Source: Christiangramia lutea
Lineage (GTDB): Bacteria > Bacteroidota > Bacteroidia > Flavobacteriales > Flavobacteriaceae
Direction: 5' to 3'
NCBI RefSeq assembly: GCF_022489035.1
Contig: NZ_JAKVTV010000002.1
Location: 434,001 to 498,000 of the forward strand
DNA length: 64,000 bases
The position numbers and the translations under genes are program-made. Under the pieces are notes generated by a model that had not been told where the DNA came from, ran no database searches, and saw nothing but the letters and a program-made list of their open reading frames with translations. Shown here piece by piece: positions 43,192-52,323 of this stretch; positions within the stretch are counted from its first letter, which is position 1; every line of letters begins with the position of its first letter.

Positions 43192-43218
43192 AAAGGCTCC
43201 GGCAAGGGAGCCTTTTTT
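43192..43218 (+). terminator. Terminator of the OsmC-type gene
   Basis: AAAGGCTCC and GGAGCCTTT form a 9-pair stem with a 6-nt loop and a T run, 17 nt past the stop. Confidence 0.88.
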
Positions 43219-43249
43219 AATTGATTAGATTGAGATAAAATATCATCTC

Positions 43250-44323
43250 ATGAAACCAAGCCAGAAAAAAATTGCTCATAAATGCCTCATTCAGTTTGAG
43301 AAAGGCTATTCTAATATGGAGGATCTAAGAACAGAGATCTCGAGCAGTCTTGCCACTGAAAACAACCTTTGGCTTAGTTATGATGAAGATGCAGGGATCG
43401 AACGTTTAACGGCCACTAAGCGTGGTTATGGATATCACAAGCATTACGAGCTGTTCGATTTTTTCGACCTGCCATCAGATGACGGTGAAGCAGACATGGA
43501 AGCCCTAGCTTATCAAGAGCCTTTTCTCTGGTTTTGTGGAAGTATGAGCCTAAAACGAGATTCCCCGTCAAAAGAAGATCCATTAAAGGAACAGATCGAA
43601 AGCCTGAGTAGAATAGCTCTGGACGAAAACCGTTTTAGCCTGGGTTGTATTCCTTGTATTAAAAAAGATGGTAGTTATGAATTACAGAAAGAGGCAGAAT
43701 TTAAAGGAAAAACCATCAGGCCTCTGATGCTTCGCGGCGGAACGAAAAGTACGGAATTACATAATGCCCTTATGAGGGATGAGCATCTGGAAAAATTCAT
43801 GATGATCCCCTGCAAGGATAACGGATTTGATATTGAAGGTTTAGCCGTTTTTAAAGAAAGGATTTTTATAGGATTAAGAGGACCTGTTCTGAATGGCTAT
43901 GCGGTGATCTTGGAAATAAGCTGTAAAGAGTTTGATGGAGAGCTTATCCTGTCGAAAAAGAATAATGAAGAAAAATTATACCGAAAGCATTTTATAGACC
44001 TAAGTGGAATGGGTATCAGAGAGCTGAATATCACCAAGAATGGTGATTTATATTTACTAGCAGGACCAACCATGGATCTTGATGGTACCATTTCCATTTA
44101 TAAGATCAAAGGTGGTTTACCAGAAGAGCCTGGAAGTGTGATACACGATCCTGAGAGACTCTTCGATGTTGCCCGGGGTGCAGAACTGGAACATGGTGCA
44201 GACAAGGCCGAAGGAATGGCTTTTTTACCAGACGGAAAACTCCTGATTACCTACGACTCTCCCGTGGCTGAAAGACTTGAAGGTGATACAGGAGTCTGGA
44301 TGGATTGCTATGACCTGGATTAA
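43250..44323 (+). CDS. DUF3616-domain protein
   Basis: Protein of 357 residues without signal peptide. The stretch GFDIEGLAVFKERIFIGLRG, with GYAVILEI shortly after, is the core signature of DUF3616. The repeat pattern (NNLWLSYDEDAGIERL, GDLYLLAGPTMDLDGTISIY) suggests a beta-propeller. The end, AEGMAFLPDGKLLITYDSP, fits an NHL/strictosidine-synthase-like propeller. Function unknown. It is a single gene 130 nt before the DPP-IV gene. Confidence 0.78.
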   Translation: MKPSQKKIAHKCLIQFEKGYSNMEDLRTEISSSLATENNLWLSYDEDAGIERLTATKRGYGYHKHYELFDFFDLPSDDGEADMEALAYQEPFLWFCGSMSLKRDSPSKEDPLKEQIESLSRIALDENRFSLGCIPCIKKDGSYELQKEAEFKGKTIRPLMLRGGTKSTELHNALMRDEHLEKFMMIPCKDNGFDIEGLAVFKERIFIGLRGPVLNGYAVILEISCKEFDGELILSKKNNEEKLYRKHFIDLSGMGIRELNITKNGDLYLLAGPTMDLDGTISIYKIKGGLPEEPGSVIHDPERLFDVARGAELEHGADKAEGMAFLPDGKLLITYDSPVAERLEGDTGVWMDCYDLD

Positions 44324-44453
44324 AGAAAGTAAGAGAATTTAAATACACCGCAACGATAAACCTGGCACTCCTCCCAATTTCTGAAAGACTTTATTTCAGC
44401 TAAGCTTTAAAAAGGCTCTGTTTCTTTTTATCTTTCTGCTTCAAAGCAACACT

Positions 44454-46631
44454 ATGTATAAAATTTCCCTACAGGTTCTCATAATTTCCATTGTATTTCA
44501 ATTCAGTTCCCTTGCACAGAAAGATGATACAAGCATTTCTATTGAAGAATATGAACGAGCAGTAAGATTTCTTGCCCCAAACACAGATTCTCTTTCTAAG
44601 AGGAGTCATGTAAGCCCTGAATGGATAAGTGATCACAGTTTCTGGTATAAGGTAGAAACCAGGGATGGTGAAGAATATGTACTGGTAAATGCAAAAAATG
44701 GTCAAAAATCTACTGAAGAAAGCCTTGAAAAGCTTCTCGAGGATACACAATTCAATAGACCACAGAACAAACACCAAAGTAATTCTGAACTGGTTTCACC
44801 TAACGGAAAAAAGGTTGCTTTCATTAAAGATTGGAACTTGTGGATTCAAAATATAGAAACAGGAGAAGAAATTCAATTAACCGAAGATGGTGAAGAAAAT
44901 TACGGTTATGCAACCGACAATGCCGGCTGGAAAAAAAGTGATAAACCGGTTTTACTTTGGTCTCCCGATTCAAAAAAGATCGCTACCTATAAACAGGATC
45001 AAAGACATGTTAGCGATATGTACCTGGTAAAGACCAAAATTGGAGAACCTGAACTCAAGAAATGGAAATACCCCCTTCCCCAGGACGAAAAGCCTATTCT
45101 CATTGAAAGAGTGATTATTGATACTGAAGAAAAGGAGATTATCCCCCTCAAAATTGGTCCCGACCCACGAAGGGGTACGCTCTGCGATAATATCAATTGT
45201 TCCGGTTCTTTTGACGATAATGAATGGAGTGAGAATTCTGAAAGGCTCTATTTTGTTTCAACGTCACGAGATCATAAATCGGCGAAACTACGGGTAGCAA
45301 ATGCAGAAACCGGATTGGTAAAAGATATTTTTGAAGAGAAAGTTGATACCCAGTATGAGTCTGGAAGAGGACAGATTAACTGGAGTTATTTAGATAACAG
45401 TGATGAGATCGTTTGGTATTCAGAAAGAGATGATTATGGACACCTCTATTTATATGATGCTGAAAATGGAAAGCTAAAAAACAGGATCACCCAGGGTGAA
45501 TTCGTAGTAACACGGGTATCCTATATAGATGAAGAGAACAATGAATTATATTTCCTGGCCAACGGAAAAAACAAGAATGAAAATCCCTATTTCAGTCATT
45601 TATATAAAATAGGCTTAGATGGAAGAAACATGGAAAGTCTATCTCCCGAAAAGGGGATGCATTCCATAACCTGGTCACCGGGACATGATTATTTCGTAGA
45701 TAATTATTCCACTCCAACTACTCCGAACACTGCTGTTTTAAAAAGTTCTGAAGGCAGAGTGATTTCAAAATTAGAAGAAGAAAATATCGATGCTTTGCTT
45801 AAAATTGGTTGGAAAGCACCTGAAGAATTTTCTGTAAAATCAGCTAAAGGAACATGGGATTTGTATGGATTAATGTTCACTCCAACTAACATGGATAAAA
45901 CGAAACAATATCCTGTGGTAAATTATGTATATCCCGGGCCACAAGGAGGCAGCATTAGTGGATGGAATTTCAAAACTGCCCGAAGGGATCATCAGGCATT
46001 GGCCGAACTCGGTTTTGTAGTTATTGTTCTGGAAGGTAGTTGCAATCCTGGAAGGACAAAATCTTTCCATGACGCATGCTACGGAAGTCTATCTGAAAAT
46101 ACTCTCCCAGATCAGATCAAGGCGATTAGAACATTAGCCGGTAAACATTCCTTCATAGACACGACCAGGGTTGGGATTTGGGGGCATTCCGGTGGAGGCT
46201 CTGCGACGGTGGCCGCAATGTTCAAATATCCAGATTTTTATAAGGTTGGAATAGCTGAATCTGGAAACCACGATAACCGCAATTATGAAGATGACTGGGG
46301 TGAAAGATATATTGGACTCATGGGTGAAAACCCAGATAGTTCTTCGGCGTATATCTACGATGCTAACGCCCAGTATGCCGATAATCTGAAAGGTAAGTTA
46401 ATGCTGGCTCACGGAGCGATGGATGATAATGTCCCTCCCTATCATACCATGTTGGTGGTTGATGCTCTTGTAAAGGCAAACAAGGACTTTGACCTTATAA
46501 TTTTTCCTCATGCCAGGCATGGGTTTGGAGATGATTTCTATTACATGATGCGACGAAGATGGGATTATTTTGTGGAACATCTAAAAGGAATCAAGCCACC
46601 CGAAAACTTTAAAATTGACCTAAAAAAATAA
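44454..46631 (+). CDS. S9 prolyl oligopeptidase-type dipeptidyl peptidase (DPP-IV like)
   Basis: Exported serine peptidase of 725 residues with a signal peptide (to about LAQ, residue 21). An N-terminal propeller (about 80-450, e.g. LLWSPDSKKIATYKQDQRH) is followed by an alpha/beta-hydrolase domain. Its nucleophile is in GIWGHSGGGSATVAAMF, the Asp in AHGAMDDNVPP and the His in FPHARHGFGDDF. DPP-IV of Bacteroidota usually has GWSYGG at the nucleophile; GHSGGG is a variant. It should release X-Pro or similar dipeptides in the periplasm. It heads a close-packed run of six genes. Confidence 0.9.
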   Translation: MYKISLQVLIISIVFQFSSLAQKDDTSISIEEYERAVRFLAPNTDSLSKRSHVSPEWISDHSFWYKVETRDGEEYVLVNAKNGQKSTEESLEKLLEDTQFNRPQNKHQSNSELVSPNGKKVAFIKDWNLWIQNIETGEEIQLTEDGEENYGYATDNAGWKKSDKPVLLWSPDSKKIATYKQDQRHVSDMYLVKTKIGEPELKKWKYPLPQDEKPILIERVIIDTEEKEIIPLKIGPDPRRGTLCDNINCSGSFDDNEWSENSERLYFVSTSRDHKSAKLRVANAETGLVKDIFEEKVDTQYESGRGQINWSYLDNSDEIVWYSERDDYGHLYLYDAENGKLKNRITQGEFVVTRVSYIDEENNELYFLANGKNKNENPYFSHLYKIGLDGRNMESLSPEKGMHSITWSPGHDYFVDNYSTPTTPNTAVLKSSEGRVISKLEEENIDALLKIGWKAPEEFSVKSAKGTWDLYGLMFTPTNMDKTKQYPVVNYVYPGPQGGSISGWNFKTARRDHQALAELGFVVIVLEGSCNPGRTKSFHDACYGSLSENTLPDQIKAIRTLAGKHSFIDTTRVGIWGHSGGGSATVAAMFKYPDFYKVGIAESGNHDNRNYEDDWGERYIGLMGENPDSSSAYIYDANAQYADNLKGKLMLAHGAMDDNVPPYHTMLVVDALVKANKDFDLIIFPHARHGFGDDFYYMMRRRWDYFVEHLKGIKPPENFKIDLKK

Positions 46632-46636
46632 ATTAT

Positions 46637-47125
46637 ATGAAAGATCCGGAGATCATCGAAGTAGACGATAAAATGCTGGTGGGTATTAGTATGCATACAA
46701 GTCTCGCCGATGACAAAACTGAACTTATCTGGAAAAGGTTCATGAAGAATAAAAACGATATAGAAAACAAAAAAAGTAACGACCTTTATTCTGTTCAGGT
46801 ATATGACGAAGGTTTTATCTCAGGGCATTTCAATTCCCAATCCATTTTCGAAAAATGGGCTGCCGTAGAGGTTGAGGATTATTCTGGTTTAACTGAAGGA
46901 ATGAAAGGTCTAAAACTTCCCGGAGGATTATATGCGGTTTTCATTCACGAAGGAACTTCAAAGGAATTCTATTCCACTGCGAAATTCATATTTGAAGAAT
47001 GGATCCCTTCTTCGGAATATGAACTTGATAACCGACCGCATTTTGAGGTCCTCGGAAAAGAATACAAAGGTCCGGATAATGCTAAATCCATGGAAAAGAT
47101 ATGGATCCCGATTAAAAAAGCATAA
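46637..47125 (+). CDS. GyrI-like small-molecule-binding domain protein
   Basis: Stand-alone effector-binding protein of 162 residues. GGLYAVFIHEGTSKEFYSTAKFIFEEWIPSSEYELDNRPHFEVLG shows the typical GyrI/AraC-effector core (G-x-Y-A-x-F-x-H-x-G then the W-P-S-S-x-x-x-x-x-R-P-x-F-E block). There is no DNA-binding domain. Relatives bind drugs or hydrolyse toxic lactams. It sits 5 nt after the DPP-IV gene. Confidence 0.85.
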   Translation: MKDPEIIEVDDKMLVGISMHTSLADDKTELIWKRFMKNKNDIENKKSNDLYSVQVYDEGFISGHFNSQSIFEKWAAVEVEDYSGLTEGMKGLKLPGGLYAVFIHEGTSKEFYSTAKFIFEEWIPSSEYELDNRPHFEVLGKEYKGPDNAKSMEKIWIPIKKA

Positions 47126-47146
47126 CCACGAATAAATTTCCTCATT

Positions 47147-47977
47147 TTGAACCTACCGAGCATTTTAGATCAATTTCAGGGATTTCTGGACACTCCAGAT
47201 ATGCATAATTCCAGGCAGAAGAACCTTGAAGCCTTTAATTTTCCTGAGATCAATATTACTAATGAACTTGTTCAGGATCTGGAAGCTTTAGATCATCCCA
47301 GAAATTCGGTGCTGGGTAAAAGAATGGAAAGTTTTTTTGAGATCGCAATTAAACATAGCACTCGTTATCAACTCATCGCTTCGAACATACAGGTGATTGA
47401 AGAAAAACGAACACTGGGAGAACTTGATTTTTTACTTTTCGATAAATTGACTTCTCGTCCTTTACATGTAGAACTGGTTTACAAGCTATATGTTTATGAT
47501 CTTGGTTTTTCTTCTGAAGATCAAGGGTGGATTGGTCCTAACCGGCGAGACAGTTACCTTGAAAAAATCGATAAATTAAAGGAAAAACAGTTTCCCCTAC
47601 TTTACCGCCCTGAAACCCTGGAATATTTAAAACAACTCGATCTTTCCCCAGAATCGGTTGAACAGCAATTATGCTTCAAGGCACAATTATATTCCCCTGG
47701 TTCTTATAGCACAGGAATTCTAAAAAAAAACAATTCAAATTGTTTAAAAGGAAACTGGTATAAATTAGAGGAGTTCCTGAAAATGGAATGGAATGAGAAT
47801 TTGTTCCTTAGTCCTCCAAAAAAATTCTGGAGCTGTGATCCTGCGAAGAATTCCAGCTGGATCTCTTATTCTGAACTTATAGATGAGATCAACTTAATGT
47901 TTGAGAAAAAGAAGGCACCAATGGTCTGGATGAAAACCAGTTCGGGATATTATAGATTTTTTATAGTTTGGTGGTAA
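47147..47977 (+). CDS. DUF1853-family protein, possible PD-(D/E)XK-like fold
   Basis: Protein of 276 residues. The family pattern is seen in FQGFLDTPDM (10-19), HPRNSVLGKRMESFFEIAI and IEEKRTLGELDFLLFDK, followed by LHVELVYKLYVYD. GELDFLL followed by VELVYK resembles a PD-(D/E)XK nuclease core, though I cannot confirm activity. The start is TTG at 47147; the first ATG (residue 19) would cut off the conserved FLDTP stretch, so TTG is preferred. It lies 21 nt after the GyrI-like gene and its TAA abuts the ATG of the acetyltransferase gene. Confidence 0.78.
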   Translation: MNLPSILDQFQGFLDTPDMHNSRQKNLEAFNFPEINITNELVQDLEALDHPRNSVLGKRMESFFEIAIKHSTRYQLIASNIQVIEEKRTLGELDFLLFDKLTSRPLHVELVYKLYVYDLGFSSEDQGWIGPNRRDSYLEKIDKLKEKQFPLLYRPETLEYLKQLDLSPESVEQQLCFKAQLYSPGSYSTGILKKNNSNCLKGNWYKLEEFLKMEWNENLFLSPPKKFWSCDPAKNSSWISYSELIDEINLMFEKKKAPMVWMKTSSGYYRFFIVWW

Positions 47978-48466
47978 ATGATTCGAGAATTAACTGCAAA
48001 CGACGCTTCTGCAATATTGAACATATACAGGCTTGGATTGGAAACACGCAATGCGACCTTCGAAACCAGAGTGCCTACCTGGGAAGAATGGAACAAAAAA
48101 TTTCATCGTCATTCCAGACTAGTTTTTACAGAGGAGAATACCATAAAAGGTTGGGCCGGCTTAACCCCATTCTCTACAAGAGAGGTATATAAGGGAGTTG
48201 CTGAAGTCAGCATCTATGTCCATCCTTCTTTTCATGGTGAAGGTATAGCCACCCGGTTGCTGAAGGCCTTGATCCCCTCTTCTGAAGAACACAATACCTG
48301 GACCTTATTCTCCAGTGTTTTTCCGGAAAATAATGCAACCATTAAACTACATGAAAATTTGGGTTTTAAGCTATTAGGGCGCAGGGAGAAGATCGCTAAA
48401 CTTGAAGGAGTCTGGAGGGATACTCTCATTTTTGAAAGAAGGAGCCAAAGAGTGGGAATTGATTAA
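47978..48466 (+). CDS. GNAT N-acetyltransferase (phosphinothricin acetyltransferase type)
   Basis: Acetyltransferase of 162 residues. SIYVHPSFHGEGIATRLLKALI gives the acetyl-CoA loop (G-x-G-x-A in place of R/QxxGxG/A), and FPENNATIKLHENLGFKLLGRREK is the typical end of Pat/YncA-type enzymes. These acetylate phosphinothricin, methionine sulfone or related amines. Its ATG follows directly after the DUF1853 stop codon (TAAATG). Confidence 0.9.
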   Translation: MIRELTANDASAILNIYRLGLETRNATFETRVPTWEEWNKKFHRHSRLVFTEENTIKGWAGLTPFSTREVYKGVAEVSIYVHPSFHGEGIATRLLKALIPSSEEHNTWTLFSSVFPENNATIKLHENLGFKLLGRREKIAKLEGVWRDTLIFERRSQRVGID

Positions 48467-48472
48467 CCAAAT

Positions 48473-49234
48473 ATGAATATGGCAGAACTATTTCAGGACA
48501 TTAATATTGTTTATTTGATTTTCCTGTTTCTTGCGGGGATCATCGCTTTTATTATTTCTACGATTTCTGGAGGTGGCGGTGCATTAATACTTGTTCCAGT
48601 TCTGAATTTTCTTTTAGGGACCACCAAAACAGCACCGGTGATCAATCTTGGAACCTTTATAGGAAGACCGGCGAGGCTTATCCTGTTCTGGAAGCACATC
48701 AAATGGAAAGTTTTCTGGTATTACGTTCCTGCTGCGGTCTTAGGAGCCTGGGTAGCTGGTTGGTTCTTTACCAGTATAGAATCCTCCTGGCTGCAAATTC
48801 TAGTAGGTTTATTTCTAATTAGTACAGTTTTCCAGTATCGTTTCGGTAAAAAAGAGAGATCCTTTCCGGTTAAAATGTGGTTCTTCATTCCACTAGGTTT
48901 TGTGGTTTCCCTTCTGGGTACGGTTATCGGTGCCTTGGGACCAATTTTAAATCCGTTCTATTTGAACCTGGGTCTGGACAAAGAGGAATTGATCGCGACA
49001 AAAACGGTAAATTCCTTTTTTCTTGGCATAGCCCAGATAGGCAGTTATACCTTTTTCGGTTTGCTTTACAGGGAATTATGGATCTATGGGATTGCTTTGG
49101 GCTTAGGAGCTGTAATCGGTAATGTCTTGGGAAAGAAATTCCTTTCAAAAATAAAAAGCAGTACCTTCAGAAAACTATTGATACTTTTAATGGTTGTTAG
49201 TGGAATTTTACTGATCTACAACCAGCTGAAGTAA
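48473..49234 (+). CDS. TauE/SafE-family sulfite/anion permease
   Basis: Membrane protein of 253 residues with eight hydrophobic segments in two halves. The repeated glycine-rich helices are TISGGGGALILVPVLNFLLG (about 31-50) and GTVIGALGPILNPFYL (about 148-163), the duplicated TauE/SafE core. It is predicted to export sulfite or organosulfonates, though substrates of most members are unknown. The start may be Met1 or Met3. It lies 6 nt after the acetyltransferase gene. Confidence 0.88.
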   Translation: MNMAELFQDINIVYLIFLFLAGIIAFIISTISGGGGALILVPVLNFLLGTTKTAPVINLGTFIGRPARLILFWKHIKWKVFWYYVPAAVLGAWVAGWFFTSIESSWLQILVGLFLISTVFQYRFGKKERSFPVKMWFFIPLGFVVSLLGTVIGALGPILNPFYLNLGLDKEELIATKTVNSFFLGIAQIGSYTFFGLLYRELWIYGIALGLGAVIGNVLGKKFLSKIKSSTFRKLLILLMVVSGILLIYNQLK

Positions 49235-49273
49235 CTTATTGAACTAAATTAGCACAACTTAAAACAAAATTCT

Positions 49274-50152
49274 ATGCAACCGGGATACCGTGAAGCGGTA
49301 AAAGCCTCATATTTCAGTATTGCAGGAAATACACTTCTGGCAATCGCCAAAGCGGTGACCGGTATCTTTGGCAATTCCTATGCTCTTATTGCCGATGCTA
49401 TAGAATCTACTACCGATGTTTTTGCATCCCTTCTCGTGCTATTAGGTTTGAAATATGCCAACAAACCCGCAGATAAGAACCATCCATATGGACATGGTAA
49501 GGCTGAGCCCCTCATAACTTTCATGGTAGTTGGTTTCCTTATAGTTTCTGCTACCGTGATCGCCTATGAAAGCATAGAAAATATTAGAACTCCACATAAA
49601 GTACCGGAACCTTATACTCTAATTGTCCTTTTTATCATAATTATCATAAAAGAAGTTTCGTACAGGTTCGTTTCTAAAAAAGGTGATGATACCAATAGCT
49701 CTGCATTAAAAGCAGATGCCTGGCACCATCGCAGTGACGCTATAACTTCATTAATGGCCTTTGTTGGAATATCTATTGCTCTGTTCATGGGCAAGGGTTA
49801 TGAAAATGCTGATGACTGGGCTGCATTATTCGCTTCAGGATTTATACTTTTTAACGCTTACCTTATCCTGCGCCCTGCCCTGGGCGAAGTTATGGATGAA
49901 CACAGGTATGACGATATTGAAAATGAGATCAGGGATATCGCTCAACAGAACACTGGAGTGGTTGAGACTGAAAAATGTTTCATTAGGAAAACCGGGATGA
50001 CCTATCACGTAGATCTTCATATAGCTGTAGACGCTGAAATTTCAGTAAAAGCTGGACATGATATTGCTCACCGGGTAAAGGATGAGATCCTAAAAAATAA
50101 TCCCCAAATTGCAGACGTACTTATTCACGTTGAACCCGACGATGAACTCTGA
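49274..50152 (+). CDS. Cation diffusion facilitator (CDF) metal efflux transporter
   Basis: Transporter of 292 residues with six membrane helices and a C-terminal cytoplasmic metal-binding domain. ALIADAIESTTD (Asp pair, about 37-48), KNHPYGHGKAEPL and DAWHHRSDAITS (HxxxD site) identify the CDF family, probably Zn, Mn or Fe efflux. In the first site the usual HSxxD reads DAIESTTD with Glu in the place of Ser/His, common in Fe/Mn types. It lies 39 nt after the TauE gene. Confidence 0.9.
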   Translation: MQPGYREAVKASYFSIAGNTLLAIAKAVTGIFGNSYALIADAIESTTDVFASLLVLLGLKYANKPADKNHPYGHGKAEPLITFMVVGFLIVSATVIAYESIENIRTPHKVPEPYTLIVLFIIIIIKEVSYRFVSKKGDDTNSSALKADAWHHRSDAITSLMAFVGISIALFMGKGYENADDWAALFASGFILFNAYLILRPALGEVMDEHRYDDIENEIRDIAQQNTGVVETEKCFIRKTGMTYHVDLHIAVDAEISVKAGHDIAHRVKDEILKNNPQIADVLIHVEPDDEL

Positions 50153-50215
50153 TTTTCTATAAGAGAACTTTCAAACTTATTAAGAAAGATTTAGCACAAA
50201 AACGGTCTTCCAGGC

Positions 50216-50246
50216 TTTGATATAGCTGCGTTTAAGCGTATCTTAA
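50216..50246 (+). promoter_or_regulatory. Weak Bacteroidota-type promoter before the baeRF-like gene
   Basis: TTTG (50216-50219), a 19-nt spacer and TATCTTAA (50239-50246). The -33 box is exact, while the -7 box matches TAnnTT only. Confidence 0.35.
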
Positions 50247-50278
50247 ATCATATAAGTAACCAAAAAAAATTAGTTATT

Positions 50279-51433
50279 ATGTCGATGATCAATGAAAATG
50301 AATTTAAGAAGTTAGCCGACTATGAGCACGGCACCTGTATATCCATATTCATTCCTACTGAAAGAGCAGGAAAGGAAGTTCTTGAAGGCAAAAACAAAAA
50401 ACATTTACATTCTGAGTGGACTCAGATAAAGAAAAAGTTAAAAGAAGATGACCTGTCTGAAAGCTCGATAGAGAAAATTTCCAAGCCTATTCAAAAACTT
50501 ATAGATGACCGGGATTTCTGGCGCCATCAATCTGACGGCCTGGCAATTTTTGTATCCCCCGATTTCTTTTCCTATTACACGGTACCGGTGAATTTCGAAG
50601 CTTACCATTATATTTCAGAGGAGTTTTACGTAAAACCACTAATTCCAGCATTGACCGGAGATGCAAAATTCAATGTACTGTCCATTCAGTTGGAAGACGT
50701 AAAGCTTTATGAGGTCACCAGATATAGCATTGCGCCGGTAGAGATCGATGACCTTACCCCTTCACGTCTTGAAGAGCGTGTAGGCTACGATTACAAGGAA
50801 AGATCATTACAATTCAGAACCCAGGGTGAAGGAGGTGATAAAACACAATTCCACGGCCATGGCGGCAGTGAACGCGATGAAAAGACTGAAATTAAACAAT
50901 TCTTCAGGGCTGTAGACCAGGGGATCAAAAAGTATCTTCAGAAAGAAAACCTTCCTTTATTAGTTTATTGTCAGGATTACCTGTTCCCTATTTATAAGGA
51001 AGCTAATACCTATAACCACTTATTTGAAACAGTAGTTCCAGGAAATCCTAACGATACCGATATCCTGGGAATTCATAAGAGGTCTCTAGAAATCTTTGAG
51101 CCTGTAATGAATGAAAACCGGGACAAAAAGATCAAAAAATATGAAGAATTAAGTAGTACCGAAAACACAACCTCGGCCTTAAGTGACATCATTCCGGCTA
51201 TATACCAGGGAAAGGTAGACACGCTCTTTATTGAAAACAGAGCAGAAGTCTGGGGTAAATACCATGAGGACGAGATGAAAGTAGAATTCAGTGAAAATCA
51301 TCACGATGGAAAAGTTTCTCTGCTTAACCTTGCCGCTAAAAAAACTATTGATATGGGTGGAAAGGTTTATCTGGTAGAACATGAATTCATGCCACAGAAA
51401 AAGTCTAAAATGAATGCTTTACTAAGATTCTAA
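50279..51433 (+). CDS. baeRF-like protein (bacterial archaeo-eukaryotic release factor family)
   Basis: Cytoplasmic protein of 384 residues. The start CISIFIPTERAGKEV (16-30), the middle LSIQLEDVKLYEVTR, then HGHGGSERDEKTEIKQFFRAVDQGIKKYL, match the baeRF3-like family of bacterial Pelota/eRF1-related proteins. A GHG-like segment lies where archaeal eRF1 has GGQ. The family is suspected of acting on stalled ribosomes or tRNA but is little studied. It is followed by an unusual stem-loop and by a NYN-domain RNase-like gene. Confidence 0.78.
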   Translation: MSMINENEFKKLADYEHGTCISIFIPTERAGKEVLEGKNKKHLHSEWTQIKKKLKEDDLSESSIEKISKPIQKLIDDRDFWRHQSDGLAIFVSPDFFSYYTVPVNFEAYHYISEEFYVKPLIPALTGDAKFNVLSIQLEDVKLYEVTRYSIAPVEIDDLTPSRLEERVGYDYKERSLQFRTQGEGGDKTQFHGHGGSERDEKTEIKQFFRAVDQGIKKYLQKENLPLLVYCQDYLFPIYKEANTYNHLFETVVPGNPNDTDILGIHKRSLEIFEPVMNENRDKKIKKYEELSSTENTTSALSDIIPAIYQGKVDTLFIENRAEVWGKYHEDEMKVEFSENHHDGKVSLLNLAAKKTIDMGGKVYLVEHEFMPQKKSKMNALLRF

Positions 51434-51440
51434 TAATCTA

Positions 51441-51510
51441 AATACTGGTTGATGTTTGTTTTTTGCGAAACGATATATGCTTAGAAAGTGCAGGAACATC
51501 AACCAGTATT
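51441..51510. other. Long stem-loop, 16-bp perfect arms
   Basis: AATACTGGTTGATGTT (51441-51456) and AACATCAACCAGTATT (51495-51510) are perfect inverted repeats separated by 38 nt, followed by TTATTTTC. It may terminate the baeRF transcript, though the loop is large for that. Alternatives are a structured RNA or the ends of a tiny mobile element. Confidence 0.65.
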
Positions 51511-51579
51511 TTATTTTCTTACCAAAATACCTGTTAAGATTTTAAACCTTAACTTTAGTCACCCAAAAAACATCAATTA

Positions 51580-52314
51580 ATGGAAACAAACCTGGCCGTA
51601 CTTATAGACGGCGACAATATACCATCTGCGCACGTAAAAGAAATGATGGAAGAAATTGCCAAATATGGCAACCCTACAATTAAAAGGATTTACGGAGACT
51701 GGACCAAACCACACCTTAATAAATGGAAAAATGTTCTCCTGGAGAACGCGATACATCCAATTCAGCAATATGGCTATACTCAGGGAAAGAATGCGACAGA
51801 TTCGGCCATGATCATCGACGCCATGGATATTTTATATTCCAACAAAGTTGATGGTTTCTGCCTGGTTTCAAGTGATTCAGATTTTACAAGACTGGCGACC
51901 AGACTTCGTGAGGCTAGTATGAAAGTAATAGGTATTGGGGAAAAGAAAACTCCAGATCCATTTATTGTAGCCTGTGATAAGTTCATCTACATCGAAATCC
52001 TGAAAAATAATACGAAGGAATCTGGAACCGATAAGAATAAAAGCAAGGAAAGCAGGAAGCAGAACCTGGATAAGATTACTCCAAGAGTAGTTCGGCTTAT
52101 CTCGCAAACCATCTACGATGTTGCCGATGAGGACGGATGGGCATTTCTTGGGGACGTAGGAAGCCTTCTGCAAAAGAAGCAACCTAATTTTGATTCAAGG
52201 AATTACGGATTTCAGAAGTTGACGCCGATGATTAATTCCATAGATAAATTTGAGATCGAATCCCGCGAGAATACCAATTCCAAGTTCAAACTTATTTACG
52301 TTAGAAATAAATAA
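51580..52314 (+). CDS. NYN-domain (LabA-like) protein with C-terminal OST-HTH/LOTUS domain
   Basis: Protein of 244 residues. The NYN ribonuclease-like domain (about 5-140) has AVLIDGDNIPSAHVK, ATDSAMIIDAMDILYSN and CLVSSDSDFTRLATRLRE, with the conserved acidic residues. A Lys/Ser-rich linker (about 145-165) leads to a LOTUS-type winged helix (VRLISQTIYDVADEDGWAFL, then RNYGFQKLTPMI). This architecture is thought to bind and cut RNA. It lies 10 nt before the pirin gene. Confidence 0.9.
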   Translation: METNLAVLIDGDNIPSAHVKEMMEEIAKYGNPTIKRIYGDWTKPHLNKWKNVLLENAIHPIQQYGYTQGKNATDSAMIIDAMDILYSNKVDGFCLVSSDSDFTRLATRLREASMKVIGIGEKKTPDPFIVACDKFIYIEILKNNTKESGTDKNKSKESRKQNLDKITPRVVRLISQTIYDVADEDGWAFLGDVGSLLQKKQPNFDSRNYGFQKLTPMINSIDKFEIESRENTNSKFKLIYVRNK

Positions 52315-52323
52315 TGCTGAAAA

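Noticed and set aside
43231-43250. TGAGAT/ATCTCA repeat over the DUF3616 start
   Set aside because: Six-base arms with an 8-nt AT spacer are expected by chance in sequence of this composition.
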